The notes: generated by a model not told the origin, from the letters alone. A stretch of 34,616 bases of DNA from Caldilineae bacterium (GCA_020634555.1 JACKBK010000035.1:1-34616), one strand, 5' to 3'. Positions 15,756 to 24,942 are shown, numbered from the stretch's first letter. A program made the numbers and translations.

Positions 15756-17080
15756 GGCTGCCTCCCCGGCCGGTCCACCGCGGCCGGCTCGGCCAGCGGT
15801 TCTGGCTGGACGCTGCGAGTCTCCGGCACGCCGGCCAGCAGCGCTGTGCCGGCAAACATGGCGATGGCCAGCAAGGTGAAAAGCAGGTTGTAGCCCAACC
15901 CGATTCGCAGCGCGTTGCCGCCGTCTACCAGTGGGCCGGCCAACAAGCGCGAAAAGGCGCTGGCGCCGGCCGTTGCCAGGTTGCTTAGGCCCAGATAGCG
16001 GCCGGCCTCGTTGGGCGGTACAAGATCAGCCGCCCAGGCCCAGTTGGCGCTGAGAAAGATGCCCACCGACGCGCCCACCAGTCCGCCAACCAGGATCAAC
16101 TGCGGGATGGCGCCGACCAGGACCAACGCCAGGGTTGCCAGCGCGCCCAGCACGCCAGCAAACAGGTTCAACGGCCGGCGGCCGATGCGGTCGGCCAACA
16201 TCCCGGTAGGCACGGCCAACACCAGGACGGCAACGCCCATGACTGCCATCAACAGCGCCGTTGTGCTGGCCGGATCGGGTGCGTCCAGGTTGTCGGCGAT
16301 GAAATACTGGGCGAAGCCTTGCAGGGCGAAATAGCCGGCCATCAACAGCGCCCGGCCGGCCAGCAGGCGGGTGTAGCCGGGGGCGGCCTTCCGGTCGATG
16401 CGGAAACTGCCGTAGGCCGTACGCAGCGCATCGGCCGCGCCGACTTTCCGGCGCCGCAGCCGCTTGACCGGCCGTTCCGCGATGCCGATCAGCGTCCAGG
16501 CATTGGTTGCCACCACCATCAACGCGGCGACAATCAGCGCCAGCCCGATCTGGCCGCGGCCGGCAAGAATGCCGCCCAGTCCTACACCGGCCACGAACCC
16601 GGCGATCTGGGCGGCGTTCTTGAACCCTGAAGCCCGGCCCCTTTCTTCCGGAGGCGTCAGGTCAGGCAACAGCCCTTGCAGCGACGCCTCGGCGATGCTG
16701 GCACTCACCTGCATGGCCGCGTAGATCAACGCAATGGCAGCAAAGGTGCGCGCGCCGGCCATCAGCACCAGCAGACCGGCTACCAGCGCCACGCCCAGCG
16801 CGACAAAAGGCCGGCGGCGGCCCCACCTGCCCATCCAGCCGCTGCGGTCGCTGACTGCGCCGGCCATAGGCTGGGTCAGCATAGCCAGCAGCAAACCGAA
16901 AAAAGTAAGCGCGCCCAGATAGGTGTTCTTGAGCGCCAGGGGCACCAGCCCGATCAACATCGCCGGCAGAAGGATCGCGTGCAGGCCGTTCCAGAGATAC
17001 GCCAACCCAAACCAGCCCGCGTTCAGCGCCAGCATCCAGCGATTGGTCGTGGAATCGTGCTTGGTGGATTTAGTCGTCAT
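15752..17080 (-). CDS. MFS transporter
   Basis: This 442-aa major facilitator protein has about twelve hydrophobic segments in two halves. The loop 2-3 signature appears as GAVSDRSGWMGRWGRRRPF. The matching signature in the second half appears as GMLADRIGRRPLNLFAG. The pattern with LNAGWFGLAYLWNGLH at the N-terminus recalls the sugar-transporter-like (GPH/SLC45-type) branch, but I cannot assign a substrate. It is the first gene of a tight pair with the metallophosphoesterase, 68 nt after the PrsW-like gene. Confidence 0.85.
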   Translation of the reverse strand: MTTKSTKHDSTTNRWMLALNAGWFGLAYLWNGLHAILLPAMLIGLVPLALKNTYLGALTFFGLLLAMLTQPMAGAVSDRSGWMGRWGRRRPFVALGVALVAGLLVLMAGARTFAAIALIYAAMQVSASIAEASLQGLLPDLTPPEERGRASGFKNAAQIAGFVAGVGLGGILAGRGQIGLALIVAALMVVATNAWTLIGIAERPVKRLRRRKVGAADALRTAYGSFRIDRKAAPGYTRLLAGRALLMAGYFALQGFAQYFIADNLDAPDPASTTALLMAVMGVAVLVLAVPTGMLADRIGRRPLNLFAGVLGALATLALVLVGAIPQLILVGGLVGASVGIFLSANWAWAADLVPPNEAGRYLGLSNLATAGASAFSRLLAGPLVDGGNALRIGLGYNLLFTLLAIAMFAGTALLAGVPETRSVQPEPLAEPAAVDRPGRQP

Positions 17081-17148
17081 ACGTTAAGAGAGTTCAAGGA
17101 TTTACGGGGTTTGGTGTGATTGAGCGTGAAACGTGAAGACGTGAAATG

Positions 17149-18342
17149 TCACCCAGCTATAGTGTCAACTACTTGCGCCGACAGCCGTACAACCTGGCGA
17201 GCCTGCCAGATGATAACGCCGAGGGCCAGACACCAGGTGGCGACCAGCAGGAAGATGACAGCTGCGTTGAGACCGGCGCTGATAGCCTCGCCCGGCCCGC
17301 CAGACTGGCCCATCACGCTGAACGACGCCAGCGCCAGCATCCCACCCAGGGTGTTCCACAAACCGTGCAGTCCGATGCCCGCGACAGCGTAGGCGACAAA
17401 GCGCCAGGTACGCCTGTGCAGCGCCTCGTACCACGCGATGCCCAACAGCCCGGTGGCAGCGCCGTGGATCACCACCGTCGCCGCGCGCGTCAGCACCGGC
17501 ATGGCCCACTCGTGGGGCAGCCCGGCCAGCCCGTAGAACAGCGCCTCGGTCAGGCTGAACCCCGCGCCGGCGATCAGGCCAAAGGCGAACGCCTGCGCGC
17601 GGCTCACCGGACGCAGCGACGCCGCCAGCGGCACACCCAGCGACTTGATGACCTCCTCGATCATCGGCGTGGCCACGGCTACCAGCAGGCCAAGTCCTAC
17701 AACCAACGCCGGCGTGAAGATCGTCTCCAGCAACCGTTCCGGCGAGACCATCACGGCCGGCGATTGCACAATCTCCGACAGCGCCTGCATTTTTTCGATC
17801 CCTCCGGGCAACAGCGTGACGCCAAACAGCCCCACTGTCATGGCCGTCCCCGCAGCCAGCATCTCCAGCATGATGGCGATGGCCGTTGCACCAACTGCGC
17901 CAAAGGCGAACTGGGTGGTGAGGTCGCGACGGGTCAGCGAAACGCCGTTGCGCTGCAAGTAGCGCGCGACTGCGGCAATCAAAATCAGGGGTGGCAGCAG
18001 GCAGACGACGATGTGTACCAGGGGCAGAATGAAAGCCAGCGGCGTAAACAACACAATAGCGCCAATGGCCAGGATGGCGAAAAAGGCGATCAGCAGCGCC
18101 CAGGCTGGCGGCAAGTGGAGGGATGGAGCAGGCTTGCCGCTGTAGGAGCGCCATCCCGCCCATGCCAGCGCCGCGCCCATACCTACACCCAGCGCGACAA
18201 AGCTCAGCAGCATGGCTGCCGAAGCCACGAACGGTCCACCGCCGGCCGCCATCAGTATAGCCAGCGGAACGGCGAACAAGGCGGTCAGCAAGGCAACGGC
18301 GATCCCGTAGACAACTGTTCCGCCGCGGATTATGTTGGCCAA
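17149..18342 (-). CDS. PrsW-like intramembrane metalloprotease
   Basis: This 397-aa polytopic membrane protein has eight or more hydrophobic segments. The PrsW-type motifs are visible in its second half: TPMIEEVIKSLG (EExxK), FSLTEALFYG (second Glu), VVIHGAATGLLG (His) and GLHGLWNTLGG (His). Founding PrsW of Bacillus cleaves the anti-sigma factor RsiW; no sigma or anti-sigma gene is adjacent here, so the substrate is open. The ATG at 18342 has a weak upstream site (AAAGGAGAAATTC). Confidence 0.82.
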   Translation of the reverse strand: MANIIRGGTVVYGIAVALLTALFAVPLAILMAAGGGPFVASAAMLLSFVALGVGMGAALAWAGWRSYSGKPAPSLHLPPAWALLIAFFAILAIGAIVLFTPLAFILPLVHIVVCLLPPLILIAAVARYLQRNGVSLTRRDLTTQFAFGAVGATAIAIMLEMLAAGTAMTVGLFGVTLLPGGIEKMQALSEIVQSPAVMVSPERLLETIFTPALVVGLGLLVAVATPMIEEVIKSLGVPLAASLRPVSRAQAFAFGLIAGAGFSLTEALFYGLAGLPHEWAMPVLTRAATVVIHGAATGLLGIAWYEALHRRTWRFVAYAVAGIGLHGLWNTLGGMLALASFSVMGQSGGPGEAISAGLNAAVIFLLVATWCLALGVIIWQARQVVRLSAQVVDTIAG

Positions 18343-18660
18343 TGAATTTCTCCTTTGGGCGTCGCCGTAAGTGAGGTCCTGGATTCCCGCGTTCGCGGGA
18401 ATGACGGTGGCGAGTGCTGCAGCAACTGTACTGGTCGTGTTGACGTTTCGCCCCGCGGAGTGAGCATCCTCAAATGCGGGCCTCTCTGGCGCTTCCGACC
18501 CGGCATCTAAGGACGTGTCTAAAACAACTTCCCTGTGTTGGCTCGGTCAGGAGACCGGCCAAAGCGGTAACTAATTGATAGACGCATCCTAAGGATACCT
18601 ACTCCGCGATTCGAGGTGTCAACATGCAGCGACAAGCTGCGATATCGGAATGTCAACAGC
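18343..18660. other. Gap of 318 bp with one REP-like hairpin
   Basis: Apart from the hairpin at 18379-18405 I see no gene, RNA or terminator that I can support. Confidence 0.5.
18379..18405. repeat. REP-like palindrome
   Basis: ATTCCCGCG-TT-CGCGGGAAT is flanked by CTGG and GAC. It resembles the widespread bacterial GTCATTCCCGCGNNNGCGGGAATCCAG repeat type and is related to the pair at 24943-25008. Confidence 0.65.
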
Positions 18661-19641
18661 CTAATTGCTCGGCGGAAGAGCAAAGCCCAGCCAGCGAAGA
18701 CGGTGCTCATCCTTGCGCCAATTCGGCCAGACCTTGACCCACAAATCGAGGTAAACCTTGGTACCAATCATCTCTTCGATCTCGGCGCGCGCGCCCGCGC
18801 CGATCTGCTTGATGAGCTGGCCGCCTTTGCCGAGAACGATCGCCTTCTGGGTCTCGCGTTCGACATAGATCGTCGCGCCGACGTAGGTCAGGCGGGCGCT
18901 GCGTTCCTTGAACTCGCTCACCAACACCGCGACGCTGTGCGGCACCTCTTGATAGGTGTGCAACAACACCTGCTCGCGGATCATCTCGGCGGCGATAAAG
19001 CGTTCCTGTTGGTCGGTGATCTGATCGGCAGGGTAGTAGCGCGGGCCAAGTGGCAGCAGAGCAACGATGCGCTCGAACAAGTCGTCGCGACCGGCCGCTT
19101 CGAGCGCTGTCAGCGCCACCCAATCGATGCTAAAGGACGCCAACTGGCGATAGGCATCGATGCGCGCCTCCAGTTCATGCGGCGCGACCAGATCGATTTT
19201 GTTGATAGCAAGTAACACGGGAACACCGGCCGCCCTTTCCTCCAGATACTGCACGGCCAGCCGGTCGGCGTCATCCGGCCACGAGCTGCCGTCCACAAGG
19301 AGGCAAACCACATCGGCGTCGGGTACGGCCTGGGTCGCCTGGCTCATCATGTACTCACCCAACAGATTCTGCGGCTTGTGCAAGCCCGGCGTGTCGAGCA
19401 GGATGACCTGCGCGTTGGGTCGGGTGATGATGACCAGTTGGCGATGGCGCGTGGTCTGCGGCTTTGGACTGACGATGGCAATCTTCTGCCCAAGCCAGCC
19501 GTTGACAAGCGTCGATTTACCCACGTTAGGCCGTCCAACAACCGCAACAAAGCCGGAGCGGTGGTCGGGCGGCAAATCTTCCTGAAACGGGAGCAATTCA
19601 AACAGCGGCTGATCGGGTTCGGTTATGTTGTCTTTGGTCAT
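18661..19641 (-). CDS. era: GTPase Era
   Basis: Era is a GTPase that binds the 3' end of 16S rRNA and assists 30S assembly. The G motifs are clear: G1 GRPNVGKST, G2 with QTTRHR, G3 DTPGLH, and G4 NKID. The C-terminal KH domain contains IVLGKGGQLIKQIGAGARAE and LDLWVKVWPNWRKDE. At 326 aa it carries about 25 extra N-terminal residues before FVAVVGRPN, which is somewhat long but common. Its promoter is at 19696-19724. Confidence 0.97.
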   Translation of the reverse strand: MTKDNITEPDQPLFELLPFQEDLPPDHRSGFVAVVGRPNVGKSTLVNGWLGQKIAIVSPKPQTTRHRQLVIITRPNAQVILLDTPGLHKPQNLLGEYMMSQATQAVPDADVVCLLVDGSSWPDDADRLAVQYLEERAAGVPVLLAINKIDLVAPHELEARIDAYRQLASFSIDWVALTALEAAGRDDLFERIVALLPLGPRYYPADQITDQQERFIAAEMIREQVLLHTYQEVPHSVAVLVSEFKERSARLTYVGATIYVERETQKAIVLGKGGQLIKQIGAGARAEIEEMIGTKVYLDLWVKVWPNWRKDEHRLRWLGFALPPSN

Positions 19642-19695
19642 GGGTGCGAGTTTCTTCCTGCCGAGTTAGGCGCTGGCGCGCGAATGAACGGCGTC

Positions 19696-19724
19696 AGTGT
19701 ACCCCAAGAGGCGCGATTGCTCAA
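19696..19724 (-). promoter_or_regulatory. Promoter of era
   Basis: Minus strand: TTGAGC (19719-19724), 17-nt spacer, TACACT (19696-19701). Confidence 0.7.
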
Positions 19725-19835
19725 GTGAGGTGGGCACGCGTTCAACCTGCCGCCTTCCTTCCGGTTGGGGCTGTAAAATATGTGGGTATTCTGGACGTCG
19801 GACACGCCACGGGCCGCCCGACGCAGCGAGTTGTG

Positions 19836-19898
19836 GCCCGCTCCGTTTGACGGGCGGGCGGTTGCGCATCCACAGAATCCGACAGAATCAGAATTTTC
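19836..19898 (+). repeat. Partial copy of the multi-hairpin repeat
   Basis: The right end of the repeat (CCGTTTGACGGGCGGGCGG through CAGAATCAGAATTTTCC) appears here in the same orientation as, and just before, the full copy. Confidence 0.7.
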
Positions 19899-19908
19899 CT
19901 GGCTCTAG

Positions 19909-20099
19909 CGGATTCTGTGGATGCAGGAAGTTGTCGTTGCCAAGGGCGCCCGCCGGAGGCTACAAGCCATCCGGCTACGAGATGCAAGCCCGCTGGGCTA
20001 CGGAATCCGCAGGCCCGCAGGGCCTTTCACGTCGTAGCCCGATCCGTTTGACGGTCGGGCGGTCGCACACCCACAGAATCCGACAGAATCAGAATTTTC
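19909..20099 (+). repeat. Dispersed ~190-bp multi-hairpin repeat, copy 2
   Basis: It is near-identical to the reverse complement of 26-211. It runs from CGGATTCTGTGGATGCAGG to the CCACAGAATCC end followed by GACAGAATCAGAA. Palindromic blocks inside suggest a folded RNA or DNA element. Confidence 0.8.
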
Positions 20100-20128
20100 T
20101 ACATTGGGAAGGGAGCGCAGACGCGTTA

Positions 20129-20151
20129 TTGCCCGGCTTTGGGCCGGGCAA
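20129..20151. other. 9-bp stem-loop
   Basis: TTGCCCGGC pairs with GCCGGGCAA around TTTGG. No T-run follows on either strand; it could be a weak terminator or part of a repeat. Confidence 0.45.
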
Positions 20152-20277
20152 CAACTGCTAACGTGGGTGGGGGTAGCAAGACGACAGGGTTAACCGTCGC
20201 CGCGAGATGTTGATTTCAGAGAACGTTCAGGCTGTGTCGCCTTGACGACTTCGGAAGACTTGGGGTGAAGTTACATT

Positions 20278-20811
20278 TCAGGCGCCGACAGTTTGACGCA
20301 GTTCTTCGCCCCAGCGGTATGCTTCGGGAATGTCGATCTCGTCGAACCCTTCCAACGGCCGCTTCATCAGGTAGCGATAGAACCAATCCAGCACGCCGAA
20401 ATCGGATTCGTCGAGTACTTGCGGATCAAGACGACCGCCGAAGCCGCGGCTGTCCAGAACCTGCCCGCCGGACATCCCGGCCAAGCCATCGGCATACTCC
20501 TGCTGGGTGAAGACTCCTTCATCCGTATCGCCAGTCAGACCGACCGGCGTTTCCCAGGTGGCAGCCGCTGTGATAAAAGCGGCAACCTTGCGCTTGGAGA
20601 GCAGCGGTCTGTTGCTGCGCAGGAAGTCGCGCACCACCTGCATATAGTTGCCGGCATAGATGGGCGACCCGATCACAACAACATCGTACGGACGGATATC
20701 GGGCTGGCTGGCGGCGTTGGCCAGATCCGCTCCTATTCCGTCTGCAACGGCCGCCGCGACCTCAGCCGTGGAGCCGTACTTGCTTCCATAAACAACCAGG
20801 CACTTGACCAT
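20278..20811 (-). CDS. Flavodoxin-domain protein (HemG-like)
   Basis: This 177-aa FMN-binding protein of the flavodoxin_5 type is seen in HemG-like protoporphyrinogen oxidases and other flavodoxins. The phosphate-binding loop is VVYGSKYGSTAEVA. The second flavin-loop block is VVIGSPIYAGNYMQVVRDFL. The start at 20811 (MVKCLVVYG) is set by the CAGGAGGAAACA site; an in-frame extension upstream lacks family similarity. No haem gene is adjacent, so the partner and reaction are unknown. Confidence 0.85.
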   Translation of the reverse strand: MVKCLVVYGSKYGSTAEVAAAVADGIGADLANAASQPDIRPYDVVVIGSPIYAGNYMQVVRDFLRSNRPLLSKRKVAAFITAAATWETPVGLTGDTDEGVFTQQEYADGLAGMSGGQVLDSRGFGGRLDPQVLDESDFGVLDWFYRYLMKRPLEGFDEIDIPEAYRWGEELRQTVGA

Positions 20812-20959
20812 TGTTTCCTCCTGTCTTTGTGCCCGAATTCTGGCTGGCGGCGGCCCGATCCGACCGCCGCACAGTCTGGTTCGGTAATGCAAATCGGTCG
20901 GTAGTGGGCGCTTGGTCGCCTTTTATTGGCGCTGAAGCGCCTGCTACGAATGGTACGCT

Positions 20960-21886
20960 TTAGAGATTCAGGGCAGCCATACTGGAACGGATCAGGCTCG
21001 CCGATTTTTCCAGTCCGGCCTGTTCCTCTTCGTTCAGTTCGATCTTGACAATCTCTTCGATGCCGTTGCGCCCCAGCTTGACAGGCACACCGAAGCAAAT
21101 GTCGCTCAACCCGTACTCACCATCCAGGTAGACGGAGCAAGGCAGGATCATCTTGCGATCCTTGAGAATCGACTCGACCATCTGCATGGTGGCAGCGCTG
21201 GGCGCGAAGAACGCGCTGCCCTGCTTGAGCAGTGAGACGATCTCGCCGCCGCCCTTGCGGGTGCGCTGGACAATGGCTTCCACGCGGTCGGGCGTCATCA
21301 GTTGGGTGATCGGGATGCCGGCCACCGTCGAATAACGCGGCAGCGGCACCATTTCATCGCCGTGGCCACCCATGACGAACGCGTGGGTGTTCTCCACGCT
21401 GACATCCAACTCCATAGCGATAAAAGCCCGCATGCGCGCGCTGTCCAGAATGCCGGCCTGGCCGATGATTCGCTCGCGCGGGAAACCGGCCTTCTTGTAG
21501 GCCAAATAGACCATGGTGTCCAGCGGGTTGGTGACCAGGATAATGATCGCGTTGGGAGAATACTTGACCACGTTTTCGACAACGCCGCCGACGATCCGGG
21601 CGTTGGTGCCGACCAGATCCTCGCGGGTCATGCCCGGCTTGCGGGGCAGGCCGGCGGTGATCACCACGATGTCCGAGTTGGCGGTATCGGCGTAGTCGTT
21701 GGTGCCGGTGATTTTCAGGTCGTAGCCTTCCACCGGACCGGCTTCGAGCAGGTCCAGCGCCTTGCCTTGCGGCATCCCTTCAACGATGTCAACCAGAACG
21801 ACGTCGCCCAGCTCTTTGACTGCACACCAGTGAGCGGCAGTTGCGCCGACGAAGCCGGCACCGACAATGGAAATCTTATTGCGCAT
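20960..21886 (-). CDS. mdh: Malate dehydrogenase
   Basis: This 308-aa NAD-dependent malate dehydrogenase of the LDH-like group interconverts malate and oxaloacetate in the TCA cycle. The nucleotide-binding motif is VGAGFVGATAA and the acidic strand end is VLVDIVEG. The active-site loop is GLPRKPGMTREDLVGTN; its Arg-Lys pattern points to malate rather than lactate. The catalytic His lies in MGGHGDEMVPL. The start at 21886 follows AAAGGAGAGAATCA; the longer frame to 21958 overlaps a terminator and is not used. Confidence 0.95.
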   Translation of the reverse strand: MRNKISIVGAGFVGATAAHWCAVKELGDVVLVDIVEGMPQGKALDLLEAGPVEGYDLKITGTNDYADTANSDIVVITAGLPRKPGMTREDLVGTNARIVGGVVENVVKYSPNAIIILVTNPLDTMVYLAYKKAGFPRERIIGQAGILDSARMRAFIAMELDVSVENTHAFVMGGHGDEMVPLPRYSTVAGIPITQLMTPDRVEAIVQRTRKGGGEIVSLLKQGSAFFAPSAATMQMVESILKDRKMILPCSVYLDGEYGLSDICFGVPVKLGRNGIEEIVKIELNEEEQAGLEKSASLIRSSMAALNL

Positions 21887-21929
21887 TGATTCTCTCCTTT
21901 GAAATTGACCTAAACTTGATCGAACAGGT

Positions 21930-21985
21930 AACAAAAACAGAGAGCCACTGATCGTCACATTGGATCTAACGGGTGCTCTCTGTTT
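21930..21985 (-). terminator. Terminator of the YqhQ-like gene
   Basis: AAACAGAGAGC (21935-21945) pairs with GCTCTCTGTTT (21975-21985). On the minus strand the hairpin is followed by further T residues (TTTTTG). It separates this transcript from mdh. Confidence 0.75.
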
Positions 21986-22079
21986 GTTTCAGGCTACGTT
22001 GCCTCGTTGGTTTGATAAAGACCGAACAGCGGACAGACTTCAGGGTTGGGATACGAACCACCATTCACTGCGCGCTGGT

Positions 22080-23048
22080 TCATGCCGCCAACGGCGCTTC
22101 TTCCAGTGTTGGCGTGTCCGGTACTGCCCGCCTGGCCACACCGTCCTCCTGAACGACGATTCCGTCAGCCGCCAACACCGGCTCCAGGGCAGCGATAGCG
22201 CATTCAAGCATCGTCAGGTCCGGCTCCCGGGTGGTCAGTTTCTGCAGGCCCAATCCTGGAGCGATAAGCAGCCGCATGATGCGGTGGTCACGATGCTGGG
22301 CAGAAAAACGCAGAAACTCGTAAGCAATACCGGCGACAACCGGGATCAATACCACCCGCGACGCCAGCCTTAGCGCCAACCCCAGCGGTCCTTCAATCGT
22401 CTTGAAGCTCAGGGGAGCGAACAGGAAGATGCTGATCACCAACACGCCCAACAGGAAACTTGTGCCGCAACGGGGATGGAGAAGCGAAAATTCCTTCACC
22501 CGTTCGGGAACCAGCGGCGCACCCGCCTCATAGGCGTTGATTGTTTTGTGTTCCGCGCCGTGGTACTGGAATACCCGGCGAATATCCGGCATCTGGCCGA
22601 TCAGGATGATGTAGATCAGGAACAGGCCCAACCGCAGACATCCTTCAAAGAACGCGGCTGCCAGCGTCGTCAGGTTGAACTGCGTCTCCACCCATCTGCC
22701 AACAGCTGCCGGCAGGAAGAAGAAAACGGCCATAGCGATGGCCAGCGAGACGGCCACCGTGGTCCACGCTACCGGACCGGTAAACTCGACCTCTTCTTCC
22801 TCACTCAACGCCACATCCGCCGACCACATCAGTGAACGCGTGCCCAGCACCAGCGCGTCCCACAGCAGGGTAACGCCGCGCACAAAGGGCCATTTCGACC
22901 AGGGTTTGGTGTAAACGGCCGCTGTCAACGGCTCCTGATGCACGACGACCTCACCTGCGGGGTTGCGCACTGCAACAGCCGCATATTTGCGCCCGCGCAT
23001 CATCACACCTTCGATTACTGCTTGTCCACCGTAGAAAAACTCACTCAT
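22080..23048 (-). CDS. DUF1385 membrane protein (YqhQ-like)
   Basis: This 322-aa protein has the DUF1385 opening FFYGGQAVIEGVMMRGRKYAA with VRNPAGEVV. Hydrophobic segments include VAVSLAIAMAVFFFLPAAV and LLGVLVISIFLFAPL. The conserved block YHGAEHKTINAYEAG with HPRCGTSFLLG is typical. Its molecular function is not established. The C-terminal 60 residues lie outside the core domain. A promoter lies at 23076-23104, and GGAG is placed 7 nt before the ATG. Confidence 0.9.
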   Translation of the reverse strand: MSEFFYGGQAVIEGVMMRGRKYAAVAVRNPAGEVVVHQEPLTAAVYTKPWSKWPFVRGVTLLWDALVLGTRSLMWSADVALSEEEEVEFTGPVAWTTVAVSLAIAMAVFFFLPAAVGRWVETQFNLTTLAAAFFEGCLRLGLFLIYIILIGQMPDIRRVFQYHGAEHKTINAYEAGAPLVPERVKEFSLLHPRCGTSFLLGVLVISIFLFAPLSFKTIEGPLGLALRLASRVVLIPVVAGIAYEFLRFSAQHRDHRIMRLLIAPGLGLQKLTTREPDLTMLECAIAALEPVLAADGIVVQEDGVARRAVPDTPTLEEAPLAA

Positions 23049-23075
23049 TTGTCAACTCCATCACAATATACGGGC

Positions 23076-23104
23076 ATTGTACCCGAGAGGGTTGGCGGTG
23101 TCAA
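23076..23104 (-). promoter_or_regulatory. Promoter of the YqhQ-like gene
   Basis: Minus strand: TTGACA (23099-23104), 17-nt spacer, TACAAT (23076-23081). Confidence 0.85.
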
Positions 23105-23151
23105 CAACCGGGGAACAGACAGGACAGGGAAAGCCGGTCAGGATCAGCTTC

Positions 23152-24423
23152 TTAGACCTCGCTCGAAAGCGCCTGCAGAATCTGGCCGCGGCCGATCAGC
23201 CCGACGACATGGCCGGCGTTATCAACGACGGGGAGGCGCTTGATCTTGCCTTGTAACAACCGTTGCAGCGCCTCCAGCAGCGGTGTGTCCGGCGCGACAG
23301 TAATCGGATTGCGTGTCATGACATCAGCCGCGGTGCGCTTGCCAAGCCCGATTTGGTCACGACCGACCAGCGGCAGGCGTTGAGAAAACGCGGTCAGAAT
23401 GCCGCTCCGGTCATTGTCTGCGCTGCGCTGCAAGATATCGCTGTCGGTGATGATGCCTGCGATCTGGTCGCTCTCATCGACGACGACCACGCGGCGTTGG
23501 CTGGTCGTCACCAGCAGATTGACCACATCGCCCAGACTGGCATCGACAGTCACAACCGGCACGTTGTGGGTCATGACATCGGACACGACCGCGCGCGAGC
23601 CTGGCTGTTCTGTCCGATGAGGCGCTGCCTGCACCGGAGGCAAAGCCAGCGCGCGCAGCACATCGGTCCGGCTCACCATGCCCGCCAGCCGGCCCGCGGC
23701 ATCGAGCACCGGTAGCCGTTTGACGTCCCGTTGTGTCATCGCTTTGACGGCGTCGCCGATGGGCGTGTTGGTCTGAACGGTGACCGGATCAGGTGTCATC
23801 AGATCAATTGCCGTTTGCCCGCTGGCTTTGAGGGCACTGAGATGCTGGCTGAGCTCGCTGCCGGTCAACGCTTGTTCCAGGCTGGTAGTCATGATACCGG
23901 CGCGGCTGACCAGATCGCCATCGGTGAGAATGCCGACAACGCGACCGCCCGAGTCCAGGACCGGCAATGCCCGGTAATCCCTCGCGATAAGCAGCGCTAC
24001 GATCTCGGCAACGGGTGTATCGGTCTGTACCGCCCGCACCTCTGTCGCCATCACATCGGACACGGGCGCGGCAGCCGGCAGCTCGCGCAGCTTGCGATGG
24101 GTGTAGGTGACGACCTCGACCGGCTGAACCGTTATCAGCCCTTCAGCCACCATCTCAACCACCCGCGGCATGATCCGCCCGACACGGTCCGGATGGTCCA
24201 CCCACTCGATCACCAGCGGCAGGTCCTCGGAAAGGCGCATGATGCTGGCGCTGTGGATGCGGCTGTGCGCGCCGAAGCCGGCGATCGCTCGCGTCACCGT
24301 CGCGCCGGCGCAGCCCTCGGCCTTGAGCATCTCTAACAGGGCGCTGTAGAGTGGGCGGCCGCGCCAACGGTCGCTGTCGCCGATGTAGATATTTACCTTG
24401 GTCGCAGTGCCGACGATTTCCAT
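23152..24423 (-). CDS. DUF190 domain fused to four CBS motifs
   Basis: This 423-aa protein has a DUF190 (PII-like fold) domain at about residues 1-105 (ATKVNIYIGDSDRWRGRPLY). Four CBS motifs follow, which would form two Bateman modules: VSDVMATEVRAVQTDTPVAE, DLMTPDPVTVQTNTPIGD, VSDVMTHNVPVVTVDASLGD and DVMTRNPITVAPDTPLLE. The architecture points to a cytosolic sensor of adenine nucleotides or similar ligands. The ATG at 24423 begins the DUF190 domain; upstream frame is shadow over crcB. It starts only 7 nt after crcB ends, so the two form an operon and it may modulate or respond to fluoride export. Confidence 0.88.
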   Translation of the reverse strand: MEIVGTATKVNIYIGDSDRWRGRPLYSALLEMLKAEGCAGATVTRAIAGFGAHSRIHSASIMRLSEDLPLVIEWVDHPDRVGRIMPRVVEMVAEGLITVQPVEVVTYTHRKLRELPAAAPVSDVMATEVRAVQTDTPVAEIVALLIARDYRALPVLDSGGRVVGILTDGDLVSRAGIMTTSLEQALTGSELSQHLSALKASGQTAIDLMTPDPVTVQTNTPIGDAVKAMTQRDVKRLPVLDAAGRLAGMVSRTDVLRALALPPVQAAPHRTEQPGSRAVVSDVMTHNVPVVTVDASLGDVVNLLVTTSQRRVVVVDESDQIAGIITDSDILQRSADNDRSGILTAFSQRLPLVGRDQIGLGKRTAADVMTRNPITVAPDTPLLEALQRLLQGKIKRLPVVDNAGHVVGLIGRGQILQALSSEV

Positions 24424-24430
24424 AGACCCC

Positions 24431-24811
24431 TCACAGGAGCTGGGCAGCCCAGATTCCCAGCAGGGCCGCTGCCAGGCCCAACAAGGTGTTGCCGAAGAAG
24501 TTGACGCCGCCGGCCAGCCACTGGCCGCTTTGCAGCAGCGCGACCGTTTCGACAGCAAAGGTTGAGAATGTCGTGTAGCCCCCCAGCAAGCCGACGGCAA
24601 AAAAGAGCCGCCAGCCCGGCCCAACGGGTAGCCGCTGTAAGGTCAACGTCACAAAAAACGCCAACACAAAGCTACCTGAAACGTTGGCAAACATGGTGCC
24701 GTATGGCAGCGTGGCACCCCAGCGGTCGGCGGCCCAGCCCTGCACAAGATAGCGCAAGTTGGCGCCGACAAACCCGCCAAAGCCAATGAACAAAAACTTG
24801 GTTATTTCCAT
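24431..24811 (-). CDS. crcB: Fluoride channel CrcB (Fluc)
   Basis: This 126-aa four-helix membrane protein would form a dual-topology dimer that lets fluoride leave the cell. Signature blocks are present: GFGGFVGANLRYLVQGW, GTMFANVSGSFVLAFF with the conserved Asn, and GLLGGYTTFSTFAVE with the paired Phe region. Length is typical. I looked for a fluoride riboswitch upstream and did not find its conserved elements. Confidence 0.93.
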   Translation of the reverse strand: MEITKFLFIGFGGFVGANLRYLVQGWAADRWGATLPYGTMFANVSGSFVLAFFVTLTLQRLPVGPGWRLFFAVGLLGGYTTFSTFAVETVALLQSGQWLAGGVNFFGNTLLGLAAALLGIWAAQLL

Positions 24812-24837
24812 TATTGAGTGCTTCTAACACTTCAACG

Positions 24838-24880
24838 AGACTTCGGAAGGCCGTGCCTAGTCTCCCCCATGCGGCACGGT
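24838..24880. repeat. Partial inverted-repeat element
   Basis: GAGACTTCGGAAG matches the ends of the elements at 4287 and 28208. It runs into CCGTGCC (24852-24858), which pairs with GGCACGG (24874-24880). The second terminal arm is missing. Confidence 0.5.
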
Positions 24881-24942
24881 GATCTGGCGACGAATCGCTG
24901 TAATGCTGATCAATACCAAAGACGAATGGTCACTGCTCACCC

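Larger units (their letters stand above)
19642..20277. other. Gap of 636 bp filled by repeats
   Basis: It contains the era promoter, one partial and one full copy of the multi-hairpin repeat, a stem-loop at 20129-20151, and a lone GACTTCGGAAG motif near 20247 related to the inverted-repeat elements at 4287 and 28208. Open frames across it follow the repeat composition; I do not call a gene. Confidence 0.6.

Noticed and set aside
21887..21958. Longer start for malate dehydrogenase
   Set aside because: The extension overlaps a terminator hairpin, while the ATG at 21886 has AAAGGAG and begins the Rossmann motif at the usual distance.
24812..24935. Possible fluoride riboswitch ahead of crcB
   Set aside because: I could not find the conserved pseudoknot and loop pattern; the only structure is a partial inverted-repeat element.
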